Positions 4,949 to 7,274 of a DNA stretch of 7,274 bases are shown piece after piece. The position numbers and the translations under genes were made by a program. The notes under the pieces are model-generated. The model was not told the DNA's origin. It saw only the letters and a program-made list of their open reading frames with translations, and made no database searches. Positions within the stretch are counted from its first letter, which is position 1. Every line of letters starts with the position of its first letter. Source of the DNA: Bacteroidales bacterium (lineage in GTDB: Bacteria > Bacteroidota > Bacteroidia > Bacteroidales > UBA932). The stretch covers positions 1-7,274 of the forward strand of contig JAEDEB010000083.1 in the NCBI GenBank assembly GCA_016293535.1, given 5' to 3'.

Positions 4949-7225
4949 ATGTTTTCTCTCGAATCCCTCGGAAGGATCGGAAAATATGGTATTGATTGTA
5001 TAATTGTTCTGTGTGCGCTCAATTCCTGTCAGTATGACAGCCGCTATGACATCGAGAATCTCAAAAACCTCGACCTTACTGTCACCCTCTTCGAAGGCGG
5101 CGTAGAATTCCCTGTCGGCCATACAGGCCGTGTCACCGTAAAACAACTTGCCGCAATGGGCGGCTACGGAATGGACAGTTTCCTCGAAGGGAACGAGGAC
5201 GGTTCGTATGCCATTTCCTATTCAGGTGAGATGGACCTGTCTGACCGATTCGCAGAACTGGACCTTGCGTCATTGAGGACCCTGGATGGACTCAGTTTCG
5301 CCGCAAAGGAGGAGGTGGATCTCGGAATAGACGAGTCCGCACTTTCGATCAAGGGCTTCAACTGGTACAGCTCCGGCAGACTCAGCCCTTTCAGTTCCCT
5401 TCCTGACGTGGATATGCTCCCGGAAAACCCCCGACTCGAGGTCGACCTGCCTTCGATGTACTCGGAAATCAATGTGTCAGAGTCCTTTGCAATCAACGTC
5501 AAGGCCATGTCCCGTTTCGGCGAATATTCGATTTTTCCGAAAGCTTCGACAGAGCTGACGGTAGAGTTTGACCTTCCGGCAAAGGACAAGCTCGAATACA
5601 GTTCCTCTGACAACGGAATATCCGTACGCATTCCTGACTGGGCTTACGTTTCGGACATCAGCGCCATAAGCCCGGCGCCGGCCAGTTTCGACCCCACCAC
5701 CGGCATCTTCGTTTTCAAAGGCGCCATACCAGAGCGTGTGACAGTGAGTATCAGCCGTTTCGACATCAGCCCCGACAAGGACGGCTGTGTCAGCGGAGTC
5801 TTCGAAATGTCCGGCACCGTGATAACAGCGCCGACAAAGATAACGCTCGGTGAGTTGAAAGAGCTCGAAGAGGCCAGTGTAGAGGTGACTGCAAGCTTCC
5901 CTGACATCAAGGCGGGCACCCTTGTACTGAGCAGCGACCTCAGCGCTGAAATGAGCGGAAAAGTCGACTTCAACCTTCTTTCCTCCGGGTCTATCCCATC
6001 GGGTGTGGAGTATCTTTCTGAAATCACGCTCGAGGACACGCGCCTGGAACTGAACATAGACGCCGCAGGACTTCCCCACCTTGATTCCGGTGCATACGAA
6101 CTCGATCTCACCATCTCCCTGCCCGAGTGCATAAGCCCGTCTGAGATCGTTGCGAAAGGCAGCCTGGACGCACAGGGGCATTTCTCCATCGACCCTGTGG
6201 ATATCCTGTCCATCAAGGATATAGACCTCAGTTCCGGAACACTTCCCACATTCTCCGCCACGCTGACTGGAACTCTTCGCGCAAAGTCCCCATCCATCAA
6301 ACTGGACAATCTTGCCGATGCGGTGACAATCAATGCCGAGGTCGCCATCGCTGCTTCCGACGGGAATGTCCATATCTCCGGAATCCGCGCCCGCTGCAGT
6401 CAGACTGCCGAATATTCCGAGTCCATATCCTTCGGTGACGTACCTCCGATGTTCCGCAACGAGGGCACCTGCCTTGACCTCAGGAATTCTGAACTGTGCA
6501 TAGAACTGACCGGGAACACCGGCATCCCCCTGACCGCTGACCTGCAGATAGTTCCGTGGTTGTCTGGCAAGGCCTGCGAAGGAAAGCTCAGCCTTTACGG
6601 TATCGAACTCCCCTGCACCCCTGACCCGTCGCTTCCTGTTGTAAAGTCCATAAGTCTGGGCTCCGAAGAACTCGCTCCCCTGCTCCGCGTAATTCCGGAT
6701 TCGCTGCAGATATCGATTCGCGCTGCAGTGGACCCGAAGAAGGACTGTGTCGCCGATCCGAGCGCCGAATATGCCGTGAGCATGAATTATTCCCTGAACC
6801 TTCCGCTCGAAATCGGGGAAAACTTCAGTCTCTGCTTCGCCGACACCCTGGAAGTCGGTCAGGAATTGGCCGATTACATGGAAATGGCGACCATAGGGCT
6901 GGTTCTCGACGTTGAGAACACAATTCCGCTCGGGCTTGAGCTGTCAATTGATTTCCTCGATGGCGAGGGCAATTTCCTGCGCGAAGAAATCGGGACCTCC
7001 ATCAATACCGGACATGGAAACGCTTCAGAAGCGTCGCTCACCCACGCAGAAATCCTTCTTGAGAAGAAGCCGGAGATAGATATGAGCAGGCTTGCAGCCC
7101 TCAGAATGGAGTACAGGCTCAATGGTGACGGTTGCGGCGATGCCCTCAATGCTGAAGACTGGATATCCGCCTGCCTCAGCGCAAGGCTGCCTCAGGGCCT
7201 CACCCTCGACCTCCGGGAACTCTGA
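4949..7225 (+). CDS. Large beta-strand-rich lipoprotein of unknown function (758 aa)
   Basis: I do not recognise a characterised family. The N-terminus has Arg9 and Lys12, a short hydrophobic stretch (17-24) and a lipobox-like LNSC ending at Cys27, so export as a lipoprotein is likely. The stretch is short and has Asp16 at its edge, which makes the signal atypical. The mature protein is almost entirely alternating hydrophobic/polar segments typical of stacked beta-sandwich domains, rich in Ser, Asp, Glu and Leu, with no transmembrane segments and no catalytic motif that I can identify. The start of the mature part (LDLTVTLFEGGVEFPVGHTG, 41-60) reads like the opening of a Bacteroidota unknown-function family; DUF4621 is a possibility recalled from memory and unverified. 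A repeated motif, N-T-x-I-P-L followed by an L-x-I strand, occurs at about 523-534 and 657-667, suggesting at least two related domains in the C-terminal half. Cysteines cluster there too (eleven from 394 onward), so disulfides are possible. A structural or carbohydrate/protein-binding role is a guess. It starts 56 nt after the gre gene without a Shine-Dalgarno and may be linked to a following gene. Confidence 0.75.
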   Translation: MFSLESLGRIGKYGIDCIIVLCALNSCQYDSRYDIENLKNLDLTVTLFEGGVEFPVGHTGRVTVKQLAAMGGYGMDSFLEGNEDGSYAISYSGEMDLSDRFAELDLASLRTLDGLSFAAKEEVDLGIDESALSIKGFNWYSSGRLSPFSSLPDVDMLPENPRLEVDLPSMYSEINVSESFAINVKAMSRFGEYSIFPKASTELTVEFDLPAKDKLEYSSSDNGISVRIPDWAYVSDISAISPAPASFDPTTGIFVFKGAIPERVTVSISRFDISPDKDGCVSGVFEMSGTVITAPTKITLGELKELEEASVEVTASFPDIKAGTLVLSSDLSAEMSGKVDFNLLSSGSIPSGVEYLSEITLEDTRLELNIDAAGLPHLDSGAYELDLTISLPECISPSEIVAKGSLDAQGHFSIDPVDILSIKDIDLSSGTLPTFSATLTGTLRAKSPSIKLDNLADAVTINAEVAIAASDGNVHISGIRARCSQTAEYSESISFGDVPPMFRNEGTCLDLRNSELCIELTGNTGIPLTADLQIVPWLSGKACEGKLSLYGIELPCTPDPSLPVVKSISLGSEELAPLLRVIPDSLQISIRAAVDPKKDCVADPSAEYAVSMNYSLNLPLEIGENFSLCFADTLEVGQELADYMEMATIGLVLDVENTIPLGLELSIDFLDGEGNFLREEIGTSINTGHGNASEASLTHAEILLEKKPEIDMSRLAALRMEYRLNGDGCGDALNAEDWISACLSARLPQGLTLDLREL

Positions 7226-7235
7226 CGGGGAAGCG

Positions 7236-7274
7236 GTGAGGCGGCATAGTCCGCTCGAGGCAAAACTGATGGCA
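7236..7274 (+). CDS. Possible start of the next gene, cut by the window edge
   Basis: After the lipoprotein stop (7223-7225), a frame beginning at GTG 7236, with an in-frame ATG at 7269, stays open to the end of the window and reads MRRHSPLEAKLMA. The gap of about ten bases would suit a co-transcribed neighbour. Thirteen codons are too few to judge coding character, and no function can be inferred. Either start, or no gene at all, is possible. Confidence 0.25.
   Translation, partial: MRRHSPLEAKLMA

Noticed and set aside
5477..6373. Long open frame on the minus strand inside the large lipoprotein gene (298 codons), with a second one overlapping it in another frame.
   Set aside because: Both lie antisense to a clearly coding frame, overlap each other, and give translations with no domain-like pattern. 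They are by-products of the codon composition of the sense gene.
7238..7256. Small hairpin after the large lipoprotein stop (GAG-CGG pairing with CCG-CTC, bulged G).
   Set aside because: It is only six pairs with a bulge and has no T tract, so it is not a convincing terminator.

Overview
The window looks like part of a Bacteroidota chromosome, most likely from the order Bacteroidales, with moderate G+C (around half, judged by eye). The evidence is as follows. Three of the four intact genes encode lipoproteins with Bacteroidota-type signal peptides. Start codons mostly lack a Shine-Dalgarno sequence. Several genes are preceded by boxes resembling the Bacteroidota -7 element TAnnTTTG. The proteins themselves (a modular lipoprotein glycosidase, a Bacteroidota-style metallophosphatase/5'-nucleotidase and a large beta-rich lipoprotein) are of kinds common in that phylum. 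Genus cannot be decided from the window.

Layout. All genes are on the + strand. Bases 1-61 hold the tail of an upstream unit and a hairpin that may be its terminator. Bases 86-2353 encode a lipoprotein six-hairpin glycosidase with C-terminal FN3-like and carbohydrate-binding-like beta domains, closed by a long, near-perfect terminator hairpin (2383-2430). Directly after that hairpin lies the C-terminal two thirds of a PIN-domain ribonuclease gene (2441-2752). Its start is missing, so it is a remnant. A perfect TAnnTTTG box then leads, only 6 nt later, into a lipoprotein 5'-nucleotidase-family phosphohydrolase (2812-4401). A GreA/GreB-family elongation factor follows (4428-4892), and then a 758-residue lipoprotein of unknown function (4949-7225). 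The last 49 bases may contain the start of another gene.

How they fit together. The glycosidase looks like its own transcription unit for carbohydrate breakdown in the cell envelope. The nucleotidase and gre genes are separated by 26 nt and probably co-transcribed; the large lipoprotein may be read through from them or use its own weak promoter. No shared pathway is evident among these three.

I found no clear new multi-gene system. The points most worth a second look are: altered ribose-site residues in the 5'-nucleotidase; the truncated PIN gene abutting a large palindrome; a codon-usage shift inside the glycosidase's accessory region; a 16-bp tandem duplication across the nucleotidase stop codon; a near-leaderless promoter; and the unassigned beta-rich lipoprotein with a repeated motif.
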